Source: a virus
DNA: 64,000 bases
Strand: one strand, 5' to 3'
Virus record (IMG/VR): IMGVR_UViG_3300049811_000692
Span: 41,429 to 105,428 of that record
Position 1 is the stretch's first letter; every line of letters begins with the position of its first letter. Of this stretch, positions 47,572 to 55,478 are shown piece after piece. The translations under genes were made by a program, and so were the position numbers. Below the pieces are notes generated by a model. The model saw only the letters and a list, made by a program, of their open reading frames with translations. It searched no databases and was not told the DNA's origin.

Positions 47572-48297
47572 ATGACCGCGCCCCATCTCTTCCTCGATCT
47601 CGATGGCGTGCTCGCCGACTTCGACGGCCACGTCATCCGCCACACCGGCCTCGAGCCCGCCGCCACCCCGCCCAAGGATCTGTGGCGGGCCATCGGCGCC
47701 GTGCGCGGCTTCTGGGAGGGCATCGAGCCCTTCCCCTACACCGCCGACTTCTGGGCCATCGCCAAGCGCTGGAAGCCCACCATCATCACCGGCCTCCCGG
47801 TCTCCAAGACCGAGGTCGCGCGCGACGCGAAGCTCGCCTGGGTCGCCCGCCACCTGGGCGAGGACGTGCCGGTCATCACCTGCTGGTCGCGCGACAAGCC
47901 GGCCCACATGAAGGCCCCGGGCGACATCCTGGTGGACGACCGCCCCAGCAACGTGAACGACTGGGCAGCCGCCGGCGGGCGCGCGCTCCTCTGGGATGGC
48001 CCCGGCCCCATCCTCTCGCGCATCACCGAGATCATGCTGCGCGCCTCGGGCGACATGATCCTCGGCGGCGCCGATCCGGTGGTCGTGCTGCGCGCCCGCG
48101 CCCTCTACCACCTGCAGGCCCCGGAGAAGGAGTTCGACGAGGACTTCATCCGTGGCATGGCGGCCCGAGCCTACGCGCCCCGCCCCAACTTCACGCCGGC
48201 CCAGGTGCGGCAGATCAATCGCCTCGCCCTGAAGTACGGGCGCCACATCGATCAGCGCCTCGTCCCGGCCTCCCTGAAGCAGGCCGAGACCGTCTGA
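47572..48297 (+). CDS. HAD-family 5'-nucleotidase with C-terminal extension
   Basis: A 241-residue protein. The first ~160 residues are a NT5C-like HAD phosphatase: nucleophile motif LDLDGVLADFDG with Asp9 and Asp11, IITGLP as motif II, a Lys in motif III (DKPAHMK) and ILVDDRPSNVNDW as motif IV. It would dephosphorylate (deoxy)nucleoside monophosphates. The last ~75 residues (VVLRARALYHLQAPE and beyond) are extra to the enzyme and could be a separate domain. It follows ssb by 16 bases. Confidence 0.85.
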   Translation: MTAPHLFLDLDGVLADFDGHVIRHTGLEPAATPPKDLWRAIGAVRGFWEGIEPFPYTADFWAIAKRWKPTIITGLPVSKTEVARDAKLAWVARHLGEDVPVITCWSRDKPAHMKAPGDILVDDRPSNVNDWAAAGGRALLWDGPGPILSRITEIMLRASGDMILGGADPVVVLRARALYHLQAPEKEFDEDFIRGMAARAYAPRPNFTPAQVRQINRLALKYGRHIDQRLVPASLKQAETV

Positions 48298-48707
48298 TGG
48301 CGGCGCCCGTCTTCTATCGTGCCGACGGCTCCGCGGCCTACCCGAGCGTCCGCGCCTGGGCCACCGGCACGGCCGGGGCCGCGCTGCCGATGCCCCACCT
48401 CTGGAGGGGCCTGCGCGAGAGCAAGGAGAGGTGGGAGGTCGCGGTCCTGGTGAAGGGACTTGGCCGCGTCGAGGGCATCCCCGGGCGCAGCCCGGACCCG
48501 GGCGTCTTCACGGTCCTGCGGGACGACCTCAGCCTCGTCGCCTTCCCCGAGGAAGATGTGCTGATGCCGGCGCTCTGGATCGAGAATATCGGCATCGCCG
48601 CCCGCGCTCAGTACGCCGTGCGGGCCGCAGTCCGGGGCGACTTCAGCGACCTGCTCTGGACCCGGCAGAGCATCTGCGCCTTCACCGAGAGGTTCCTCAC
48701 CCCGTGA
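48297..48707 (+). CDS. Hypothetical protein
   Basis: A 136-residue soluble protein (MAAPVFYRADGSAAYPSVRA). The start overlaps the stop of the nucleotidase (TGATG). The C-terminal part (ARAQYAVRAAVRGDFSDLLW) is helical. No family recognised. Confidence 0.65.
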   Translation: MAAPVFYRADGSAAYPSVRAWATGTAGAALPMPHLWRGLRESKERWEVAVLVKGLGRVEGIPGRSPDPGVFTVLRDDLSLVAFPEEDVLMPALWIENIGIAARAQYAVRAAVRGDFSDLLWTRQSICAFTERFLTP

Positions 48708-49132
48708 TCACCCGTCGCCTGTTCGGCGTGCTGGCGGCCGCCGGCGCCGCCGCGAAGCCCAAGATCGGCAGCGCCTCCGCCCGAGAGGCGGCCCTCGACG
48801 CCAACGGCATGGTCAGCCGCCACGACTTCGCCAGCAGCGCCCGCGGACAGGTCGGTGGCCTGCAGATGCCCAGGATGCCGAACCCCGCGGTGCGCCTCGC
48901 CGCCAAGCTCGCCTTCGCGGAGCACGAGCGCCGCGAGCGCCGGGCGGGCTTCCAGCGCGCCCTCCTGAACGGCGTCCCGCTCAGCGTCGCGAGCAACGGC
49001 TCCTGGAGCCCGACCTTCGCCGCCATCGTCGCGGCCCGGAAGCTCAACGACGACTTCGAGCGCCGCTCCGACAGATGGAGCGCCCTCCAGGAGCGCTTCT
49101 TCGAGTCGATGGGCAGCGGGGGGCCGTTCTGA
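48704..49132 (+). CDS. Hypothetical protein
   Basis: A 142-residue protein read from GTG in overlap with the preceding stop. The N-terminus (ITRRLFGVLAAAGAAA) has two Arg before a short hydrophobic run and could be an export signal, although it is weak. The rest is helical and Arg-rich (FAEHERRERRAGFQRALL). Unknown function. Confidence 0.6.
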   Translation: MITRRLFGVLAAAGAAAKPKIGSASAREAALDANGMVSRHDFASSARGQVGGLQMPRMPNPAVRLAAKLAFAEHERRERRAGFQRALLNGVPLSVASNGSWSPTFAAIVAARKLNDDFERRSDRWSALQERFFESMGSGGPF

Positions 49133-49584
49133 TGAACGCCTACAGCTTCGGCCCGTGCCAGATCACCTTCCTCGACTACAGCAGCCCGCCGCAGCCCTGG
49201 GTGCCGCCGAGCGGGTGGATGGATCAGCCGCCGCCCCAGAACCGCTTCTTGCTGATCCAGAGGCGCTCGGGCCGCGTGCTGGGCACCTGCAACCCCTACG
49301 CCCTCCAGCCAGGGCGGACCTACCTCAACGTCGCGAGCCACAGCGACGTTACCTGGTTCCGGCTCTCCGAGCAGGCCTCGGAAATCGTGCCGCTCCAGCA
49401 CGTCCACCTCAGCCTCATTCGGGTGGACGTCGTGGTCATCACCAAGGCGGGCGACGTCCACGCCACCTACCGCTGGGCCGGCTTCTCGCCGCGACCGAGC
49501 TCCGGACTCGGCCCCAAGCATATCTACCGCGTCGTCGCCGGCCTGACCGGTTTCCAGATGGAGAGCTTCCCCACCGATGAGTGA
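49132..49584 (+). CDS. Hypothetical protein
   Basis: A 150-residue protein (MNAYSFGPCQITFLDYSSPP), Pro/Trp-rich at the N-terminus and beta-rich later. The start overlaps the previous stop (TGATG), which rules out the longer upstream reading. No family recognised. Confidence 0.6.
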   Translation: MNAYSFGPCQITFLDYSSPPQPWVPPSGWMDQPPPQNRFLLIQRRSGRVLGTCNPYALQPGRTYLNVASHSDVTWFRLSEQASEIVPLQHVHLSLIRVDVVVITKAGDVHATYRWAGFSPRPSSGLGPKHIYRVVAGLTGFQMESFPTDE

Positions 49585-50113
49585 CCTTCGCCAAGTGCCC
49601 GTCCAGCTGCTCCGCGAGGCCAAGGACGAGATTGAGAGGCGCGCCTCGGCGCCGGGTGCCTCGGCCGAGCTGCTCCTCCTGGTGCGCCGCCTGGCCCACT
49701 TCATCGAGGTCGCCCCGCCGCCCGCCGACGCCCAGCAGGGCCCTCGCCCCGCCGCCCACCCGGCCATGTGGGTCGGGGGAAAGATCCGCCTCTGGGACGA
49801 CCCGACCGGCCCGCTCATGGCGGGCGCCGTCCCCGCGACGCCGGTCTATCAGCACGAGGTCCGCGCCATCGCGGCCGAGGTGTTCGCGGGCCTCAAGGAC
49901 GATCTCGTCCGGGAGATCGTCGCGCTGATGCAGCCGCCGCGCCCACCCGCAGCGCCCGGGGCGCCCCCGCGCGACGCCATCGCGCTCCTCACGACCTGCT
50001 GGTGCGCGCGCGAAGCCAAGATCCACCCGATCTGGCTCGATCACGAGCAGGCCCAGCGCTGCCCGATCTGCTGGCAGGCCAAGCCCACCCCCACCGCTCA
50101 GGAGACCCCCTGA
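49577..50113 (+). CDS. Hypothetical protein with C-terminal Cys motif
   Basis: A 178-residue protein. A helical N-terminus (VPVQLLREAKDEIERRASAP), a Pro-rich middle and a C-terminal segment with TTCWCAREAKIHPIW and CPICWQA; two CxC/CxxC pairs with a His suggest a small zinc-binding unit. It overlaps both neighbours. Confidence 0.6.
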   Translation: MSDLRQVPVQLLREAKDEIERRASAPGASAELLLLVRRLAHFIEVAPPPADAQQGPRPAAHPAMWVGGKIRLWDDPTGPLMAGAVPATPVYQHEVRAIAAEVFAGLKDDLVREIVALMQPPRPPAAPGAPPRDAIALLTTCWCAREAKIHPIWLDHEQAQRCPICWQAKPTPTAQETP

Positions 50114-50886
50114 TGTTCTGGCCCTACAAGCTCACCCACGGCCATTCCGCGGACCCGGTCAACGGCGCCTGCGTCCTCGACGCGGTCAACTGGCTCGTCC
50201 ACGGCGAGCACGGCGACGCGCCGCCCTGCGTCTGCCCGGTCATCGCGGGCACCGCCATCTGGCTCAACGACAGCTTCAACGACGAGCAGCGCCAGCGCCT
50301 CATCCCCTTCATGCCCCGCATCGCCGGATCGAGGGGCGGCGTCGGCGCGGTGCGCCGGCGCGTGAACGCGCTGCTCAACACCTACGTCCTGCAAGGCAAG
50401 ATCCCGGTCCGGGGCGACAAGCTCGAGACCTTCGTGGGCTTCATCGACAACGACCGCTCGGTCGTCAATTTCTTGGAGCCGCGGGTCATGAATAGGGGCC
50501 TGCCGCGCGAAGACATCGCCGCCGACGCCACGCTCTACGGCGCCACGAATCCCCGCATGTTGGACGGGCTGATCGGGCTCGCGGAGGTGGATGTCCCTCT
50601 GACCAACCACAGCGTCATCCGCGTCGTCATCACCGCCACGCGGACCAAGGGCCTGCCGCCCACTTCGGATCGCTGGGACGCCTGCATGCGCGCGGTGGGG
50701 CCTCAGCTGCTCGGCCAGCGCAGCCGCAACCCCAAGCTCATCGCCCGCGACGAGCCCGACCGCCTCCTCGACTTCCTCGACCTCCTCCTCTCCCTCGGCC
50801 CCGAGGGCGAGCCCTGGTCCGCAGACGCCATCCAGGCGGGCGTCCTGCGCTACAGCGAGGCCTCGGGCCTCCCCATCCCCGCCTGA
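50113..50886 (+). CDS. Phage hypothetical protein (CVCPVI family)
   Basis: A 257-residue protein. The N-terminal ~85 residues (NGACVLDAVNWLVHGEHGDA, PCVCPVIAGTAIWLNDSFND, then LIPFMPRIAGS) match a family seen in many phages and actinobacteria, often near Ro/TROVE-like or DNA-metabolism genes. The C-terminal 150 residues are less conserved in pattern. Function not known. Start set by TGATG overlap. Confidence 0.7.
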   Translation: MFWPYKLTHGHSADPVNGACVLDAVNWLVHGEHGDAPPCVCPVIAGTAIWLNDSFNDEQRQRLIPFMPRIAGSRGGVGAVRRRVNALLNTYVLQGKIPVRGDKLETFVGFIDNDRSVVNFLEPRVMNRGLPREDIAADATLYGATNPRMLDGLIGLAEVDVPLTNHSVIRVVITATRTKGLPPTSDRWDACMRAVGPQLLGQRSRNPKLIARDEPDRLLDFLDLLLSLGPEGEPWSADAIQAGVLRYSEASGLPIPA

Positions 50887-50900
50887 AGGAGCCCCCCAGC

Positions 50901-51095
50901 ATGATCGCCCTCTCCGGCGCCTTCGCCGTCCTCGTCATCGTCCTCGGCGTCGCCACCACCATCGCGGCCGCCTTCTACGTCTTCGAGGACGACCTCAAGA
51001 CGACCCAGCGCCAGCGCGCCGGCGTCTTCGCCCTCGGCTGCCTGACCGCCCTGGTCATCGCAGCCCTGGCCTCGTTCTCGCTGAACCCCGCATGA
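50901..51095 (+). CDS. Small membrane protein
   Basis: A 64-residue protein with two spans (about 5-28, GAFAVLVIVLGVATTIAAAF, and 42-60, VFALGCLTALVIAALAS) and a short charged loop. AAGGAG lies 10 bases before the ATG. It overlaps the next gene by 4 bases. Confidence 0.65.
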   Translation: MIALSGAFAVLVIVLGVATTIAAAFYVFEDDLKTTQRQRAGVFALGCLTALVIAALASFSLNPA

Positions 51096-51337
51096 CGCCG
51101 GCCGACACCCTCCAGACCATCGCGGTCATCCTCGCCGTCCTCGGGATCGGCGCCGGCGTCCTGGCGGGGACCCTGGCGACCGTCCGCTTCATCTACGGCC
51201 CGCGCCCCTATGACGAGGACAAGCCGGGCGACGGCAACATCGCCGGCCTCTGGCTCATGTCCTTCCTGTTCTTCGTCCTCGCCATCATCGCGAGCGGCAT
51301 CGGCGCGGGCTTCATCAGCGCGAGCGTCACCAAGTAG
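51092..51337 (+). CDS. Small membrane protein
   Basis: An 81-residue protein with two spans (about 7-30 and 52-75, WLMSFLFFVLAIIASGIGAG) joined by an acidic loop (YDEDKPGDGN). The ATGA overlap with the gene before supports coupled synthesis, so the two may form a complex. Confidence 0.65.
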   Translation: MTPADTLQTIAVILAVLGIGAGVLAGTLATVRFIYGPRPYDEDKPGDGNIAGLWLMSFLFFVLAIIASGIGAGFISASVTK

Positions 51338-51357
51338 CCCTTGCTTCGCCGAGCCGC

Positions 51358-52323
51358 ATGCGCCCACCCTGGGCCATGCGGCTCAGGCTTCATCTCCCCC
51401 TCCCGCTCCACGTCGTCGCCGGCCTCATCTTGCTGGGCGCGCTGCTGGTCGCCTGCCTCGAGCAGCCCAAGCGCGCCAGCGCCCCGACAGGGGCTCTCGA
51501 CCAGGCGGAAGCCATCCGCTTCCTCGTCCAGCACGAGTGCGCCAACCACGTCCTCACCCCGCTCCAAGAGAACTGCCTGGCGCCTCGCCCCGCGCGGCCC
51601 GGCACGCTCACCTACCGCCGCTTCGACTGGTCGGGCGTCCAGGCGCAGGACGCGCTCCTCCTCGGCCCCGACCGCGTCGTACAGACCTTCGACTTCGGCG
51701 ACGCCCCCCGCGCCTTCGCCCGCTTCGACCAGGGCCGCGGCGACGGGGGCGATCTCATCTCCATCACCGCCGCCGGCGCCTTCATCACCCTGACCGAGGA
51801 CGGGGGCGCGGGCCGCCAGCACTGGCAGGAGCCGGGCTGTCCCCCCTCCCGCGGCTGGCTGCTCTTCGCCTACCCCCTGACGCCCAGCGCCCCAGGCTCC
51901 CGCGGCGGCTCGCTCGGCCGCAGCTCGGCCGAGGGCGCTTGCACCACCAGCTTCTCCCCCGTCACCACGGTCTGGGCGCGCACCACCTTCACCTTCCCCT
52001 GGCGCGAGGGGGACGGCCCCATGCACATGACGGCCCGCCCCGCGATCGTCTCCGAGCACTACGCAGGCCCGGCCGAGCGCCCTCATCACATGGAGCGCTT
52101 CGTCTTCGTCGAGCACCTTGGGAAAATCGCCTGGGAGAGATGGGAGAACGTCCTGTCCTCGCGTCGCGATCAGGCCGAGCTCATGCAGTCCATCTTCGCC
52201 ATGAACGCCGACGGCCGCTGCCCCATCGAGGCGCGGCCGCCGGAAGGCTCATGGGTTCGAGCCGATTGTCGGGTCTGGACCAAGGTCGCCCCTGGTCCAG
52301 CCCAACCGATGGGGTGGCCTTAG
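51358..52323 (+). CDS. Predicted lipoprotein
   Basis: A 321-residue exported protein. The N-terminal signal (LHVVAGLILLGALLVAC) ends in a lipobox with Cys33, followed by LEQPK. The lipoprotein at the right edge has the same ACLEQ stretch. The mature part contains four further Cys and a beta-rich core (FITLTEDGGAG, TTVWARTTFTFPWREG). An ATG six codons in would also give a complete signal. No family recognised. It converges on the TROVE gene with 4 bases of overlap. Confidence 0.65.
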   Translation: MRPPWAMRLRLHLPLPLHVVAGLILLGALLVACLEQPKRASAPTGALDQAEAIRFLVQHECANHVLTPLQENCLAPRPARPGTLTYRRFDWSGVQAQDALLLGPDRVVQTFDFGDAPRAFARFDQGRGDGGDLISITAAGAFITLTEDGGAGRQHWQEPGCPPSRGWLLFAYPLTPSAPGSRGGSLGRSSAEGACTTSFSPVTTVWARTTFTFPWREGDGPMHMTARPAIVSEHYAGPAERPHHMERFVFVEHLGKIAWERWENVLSSRRDQAELMQSIFAMNADGRCPIEARPPEGSWVRADCRVWTKVAPGPAQPMGWP

Positions 52324-53798
52324 TCCTCCTCGCCGTCCCGCATCTTGATCGAGGGGATGATGCGATCGCCGCCCAGCGTCTCGATCAGGTAGCGCACGAC
52401 GCCACCCGACCAGCCGTTGATCCGCACCACCGCCCCCTCCGTCGTGAGCCCCCGCATCGTCGGCGCGAGGTTCACGATCGCCACCGGCAGCCGCGGCCGC
52501 CCCGTCAGCGCGAACTGGCTCTGCTCGTCCGTCAGGACGACCACGCGATCGACCTCCGACTGGCCGAGCGCCCAGTACACCGCCTTGGGCACGTCCGTGC
52601 CGCCCGACGGCAGAGACGCCAGCGCCCGCGCCAGCTCGACCCCGCGTGCCTCGGGGTCCGGCAGCTGCTCGACCGCCGTGTGGAAGCCGACCAGCAGGCT
52701 CCGCTCGCACACCTCGGCCAGCACCGAGGCCAGCACCGCCGCCACCCGCGCCCGTGACGTCGTCCCGTGATCGCTGACCGGGGCGACCATCGACCCCGAC
52801 ACGTCCACCAGGATCGCCGTGCGACCGGGCAGCTTCGGCAGCTCCCCGCACGAGCGCAGCGCCAGCCGCTCCAGGGCCGGCACCGCCAGCGGAGGCGCAT
52901 ACTCGGCCGCCAGGTAGACCTGGTGCGGCCACAGCAGCGCCCCGCTCGCGCGCTCCACCGCCGCCACGATCAGATCCGGGTCCACCCCCACCGCGGTCAT
53001 GTTGCGCAGGTTGCGGATCAGGGCCACCTCGCCGAGCGTCTCTCCCGCCAGCATGTCCTCCCACACCACGCGCTTGTCCGCGCCCGGCTCCGAGAGCCGC
53101 GACTCCCAGGTGTCGGGCGCCTTCACCGTGTCGTCGGCCAGCGCCTTGAAGGTCGCCGCGTAGATCGGGTCCACCTCCGGCTCCACCGGGCGCACCGCCC
53201 GCCCCTCGGCCTTCGCGAGATCCTCCTCCTCGGCCACCCGCAGCCCGTGCTTCCACAGCGCCACCGGCTTCGGGTGCGTCAGGAACAGCAGATCCCGCAG
53301 CCGCACCTTCACGTTGCGCAGCGTCCCGTACTTCTCGAGCTGGTAGGGGGTCCACTCCTGGAACTTCTGCCTGATCGCGCGCTTCCACGCCGCCGGCAGG
53401 GGCTTCTTCCCGTCCCGCCAGTAGAGCGCCACCAGATCGAGCGCGTCCTTCGGCGTCCGCAGCACCCGCAGCAGCGACGCCTCCACCTTCCCCGGCGCCC
53501 GCAGCCTCGCCAGCTCGTCGAAGACCACCAGCGGCGCATGCCGCAGCCCCGTCGAGGTCCGCGCCAGGAACGCCTCACGCACCGCGAGCTGGGGATGAAC
53601 GGCCTTCACCAGCTCCCGCAGCCGCGCCTCGATCTCCGCACCCTCCAGGTAGAAGCTCTTCTCGCCGAGCAGGCACGTCTGCATCAGGCGCTTCAGCTCT
53701 ACCTCCGGCGCGAAGCCCTGCTTGGCCCCCGCCTCATGCACGACAGCCTCGCTCACACGGCGCCGCGCCGCGGCGTCCAGCACATTCAACCGACCCAT
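52320..53798 (-). CDS. TROVE/Ro60-like RNA-binding protein
   Basis: A 492-residue homologue of Ro60 (bacterial Rsr). The N-terminal two thirds are the helical-repeat TROVE ring: FYLEGAEIEARLRELV, DLVALYWRDGKK, WTPYQLEKYGTLR and LRDLLFLTHPKP are typical. A von Willebrand A domain follows with the MIDAS start ILVDVSGSM at about 330 and VVVLTDEQSQ later. Ro60 proteins hold Y RNAs and act in RNA quality control. The ATG with AGAGGTGA upstream is preferred over the GTG three codons before. The 630 bases upstream hold two tandem RNA-like repeats with operators. Confidence 0.88.
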   Translation of the reverse strand: MGRLNVLDAAARRRVSEAVVHEAGAKQGFAPEVELKRLMQTCLLGEKSFYLEGAEIEARLRELVKAVHPQLAVREAFLARTSTGLRHAPLVVFDELARLRAPGKVEASLLRVLRTPKDALDLVALYWRDGKKPLPAAWKRAIRQKFQEWTPYQLEKYGTLRNVKVRLRDLLFLTHPKPVALWKHGLRVAEEEDLAKAEGRAVRPVEPEVDPIYAATFKALADDTVKAPDTWESRLSEPGADKRVVWEDMLAGETLGEVALIRNLRNMTAVGVDPDLIVAAVERASGALLWPHQVYLAAEYAPPLAVPALERLALRSCGELPKLPGRTAILVDVSGSMVAPVSDHGTTSRARVAAVLASVLAEVCERSLLVGFHTAVEQLPDPEARGVELARALASLPSGGTDVPKAVYWALGQSEVDRVVVLTDEQSQFALTGRPRLPVAIVNLAPTMRGLTTEGAVVRINGWSGGVVRYLIETLGGDRIIPSIKMRDGEED

Positions 53799-53844
53799 GG
53801 GGTTCACCTCTTCGTCGGGGGAGAAGGGAAAAACCCCTGAGCCG

Positions 53845-53958
53845 GAACCGAGCGAAGACGGCCTCGCAGCTTACAAAGATGCAGCCGTCCCCTACACCAG
53901 ACCCAGGGGCACACACCTTCGACCACATCACATCAGAATGTGCAAGAGCCATCCGAAA
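53845..53958 (-). repeat. Direct repeat copy A: operator plus RNA-like unit
   Basis: About 110 bases that align with copy B over the full length, including operator CACATCAGAATGTG (53929-53942) and a downstream GACGGC/GCCGTC stem. Transcription on the - strand would pass from the operator through the stem into the TROVE gene; CAGGGGTTTTT follows and can pair with an upstream CCCCTG. Confidence 0.75.
53929..53942 (-). promoter_or_regulatory. Operator CACATCAGAATGTG (copy A)
   Basis: TTGCAC lies at its edge on the - strand. No clear -10. It would control the TROVE gene or the RNA unit. Confidence 0.6.
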
Positions 53959-53986
53959 GGGGCCAGCCCACCCCCAGAACGCAGTT

Positions 53987-54018
53987 GGGGCGGGCCCCCG
54001 CCAAGGAGCCCGCCCCGC
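53987..54018 (-). other. GC hairpin between the two repeats
   Basis: GGGGCGGGC and GCCCGCCCC form a 9-bp stem without a U tract. It lies just upstream of copy A and could end or stabilise an RNA from copy B. Confidence 0.5.
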
Positions 54019-54079
54019 ACACTGCCGTCACTCTTCCGAACCATGACCCAACTCGCCAACCGGGCGAGCGCCCCAAGCG

Positions 54080-54189
54080 GAACAGATCGAAGACGGCCTC
54101 GCTTCTCCAAAAGATGCAGCCGCCCCCTACACCAGCCCGGGACACCCACCTTCCACCACATCACACTCGAATGTGCAATCCCCTCCGAA
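54080..54189 (-). repeat. Direct repeat copy B
   Basis: Aligns with copy A. The stem reads GGCGGC/GCCGTC, where A-to-G keeps pairing as G-U in RNA. Inner loop sequence differs. Contains operator CACACTCGAATGTG (54162-54175). Confidence 0.75.
54162..54175 (-). promoter_or_regulatory. Operator CACACTCGAATGTG (copy B)
   Basis: Same place in repeat B as the operator of repeat A, with TTGCAC at the same distance on the - strand. Confidence 0.6.
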
Positions 54190-54317
54190 CAAAAAAATCC
54201 CCGCCGACCGAAGCCGACGGGGAAGTCAGGATTCATCATCCAGGGAGGAAACGCCCATGCGCCGGGGTAGGCGCTCGGACAACCGAAGACCAGCACATCC
54301 CATCGAGTCGCGCCAGA

Positions 54318-54331
54318 CATATTCAAATGTG
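54318..54331. promoter_or_regulatory. Operator CATATTCAAATGTG
   Basis: Third site of the 53.8-54.4 kb gap, in a further-decayed copy that shares only the end (TGTGC..CCGAAA). It could serve the terminase genes (+) or the repeats (-). The rest of 53799-54430 holds no gene that I can support. Confidence 0.5.
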
Positions 54332-54430
54332 CCCAGACCCGAAAATCCCGCCCCACCGGGATCGCTCGTCTGCCCGAAACCCCAGCACGCCCCTTGCCTA
54401 AGCCGGGGTATCCGCCCCCATTGTGATGGG

Positions 54431-55384
54431 ATGCCCCCCGACGATCCCCCGGACGAGCCGCCCGGCAGCGAGCCGGCTCCCCCTGATCCGCCGAAGAACG
54501 CGGGACGCCGCCGCGCCAGGAAGCCCTACACGGGGCCGCTCACAGGCTGGATCCCGACGCCGCGCGAGTGGCAGCACATCTGCTTCCTGAGGGAGGTCGG
54601 TCACCGCAGCTGGCAGGACATCTCGGTGGACATGCTCGCCTGGGGGCTCGACCTGACGGGGGAGACGTACCGGAAGTTCTACATCGCGGTGAAGCAGGGC
54701 CATCGCCCTGCGCCCACGGAGGGAGACGGGCAGCCGAAGCCCGAGCAGTTCGAGGACCGCACGGCCGAGCGCCTGGTGGGGCTGCCGGAGATCCGGCCCC
54801 ACAAGATCAAGGCCGAGCCGCCCCTTCCCGAGAGCCAGGCGCGGTTCTTCCCGGCGCAGGAAGACGGGCCGGTGGTGGTGTTCGAGGAGGGCTCCCCAGG
54901 GCTCAGCACCCTCGCGACGATCCAGCGCAACGTGGCCCGCGCGAACGCGATGGACGCGGTGGCGCAGCGGCTCGAGGCGCTGATCAATGCGGCGTTGGGG
55001 GCGTCCAGCCCGGACAGCGAGACGAAGAAGCGGGCGGCCGAGGCGCTGATCGCGCTGCTGCCCGGGCGGCAGGACGGCTTGGCTGGCGCCATCGGGGCCT
55101 ACAAGCAGCTCCTCGAGGCGGCCTCGAAGCTCGACCTCGACGCCTGGAAGCTCGGCGAGGCCAAGGGCCTGAACGGGGGCCAGCCGGCGACCGCCATCGG
55201 GGCGTCGGCCGGCGGCGGGACCGTCAACCAGAGCCTCACCATCCGCATGGACGGCGAGGCGCCCCGCACGCGCACCCTGCTGGCCGAGCTCAGCGCCGAA
55301 GAGCAGGAGCAGCTCCTCGCCGCGGCGGCCATCCTCGAGGGCGCGAAGCCCATGGACGACCTCATCCTGCCCCCGAAGCACTGA
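54431..55384 (+). CDS. Probable terminase small subunit
   Basis: A 317-residue protein directly before terL. The N-terminal ~110 residues (MPPDDPPDEPPGSEP, then GWIPTPREWQHICFLREVGH, RSWQDISVDMLAWGL) have a helix-turn-helix feel, a helical centre (IQRNVARANAMDAVAQRLEA) could oligomerise, and the C-terminus (LLAELSAEEQEQLLAAAAIL) may bind the large subunit. It is longer than most small terminases. The call rests on position and on that layout. Upstream in-frame starts lie in the repeat region and are rejected. Confidence 0.6.
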   Translation: MPPDDPPDEPPGSEPAPPDPPKNAGRRRARKPYTGPLTGWIPTPREWQHICFLREVGHRSWQDISVDMLAWGLDLTGETYRKFYIAVKQGHRPAPTEGDGQPKPEQFEDRTAERLVGLPEIRPHKIKAEPPLPESQARFFPAQEDGPVVVFEEGSPGLSTLATIQRNVARANAMDAVAQRLEALINAALGASSPDSETKKRAAEALIALLPGRQDGLAGAIGAYKQLLEAASKLDLDAWKLGEAKGLNGGQPATAIGASAGGGTVNQSLTIRMDGEAPRTRTLLAELSAEEQEQLLAAAAILEGAKPMDDLILPPKH

Positions 55385-55478
55385 TCGCCCCCGTGAACAC
55401 CCCCATTTCTACCGGCGGTTGGTATAAACCCGGGAAAATCCGTCACCCGCCGGGAAGTTCTGCAACCGAGGGTGGGTG

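Noticed and set aside
53928-54356. A 142-codon - strand gene upstream of TROVE
   Set aside because: It runs through two operators and the duplicated unit. The apparent similarity of two peptide stretches comes from the DNA duplication, not from coding constraint.
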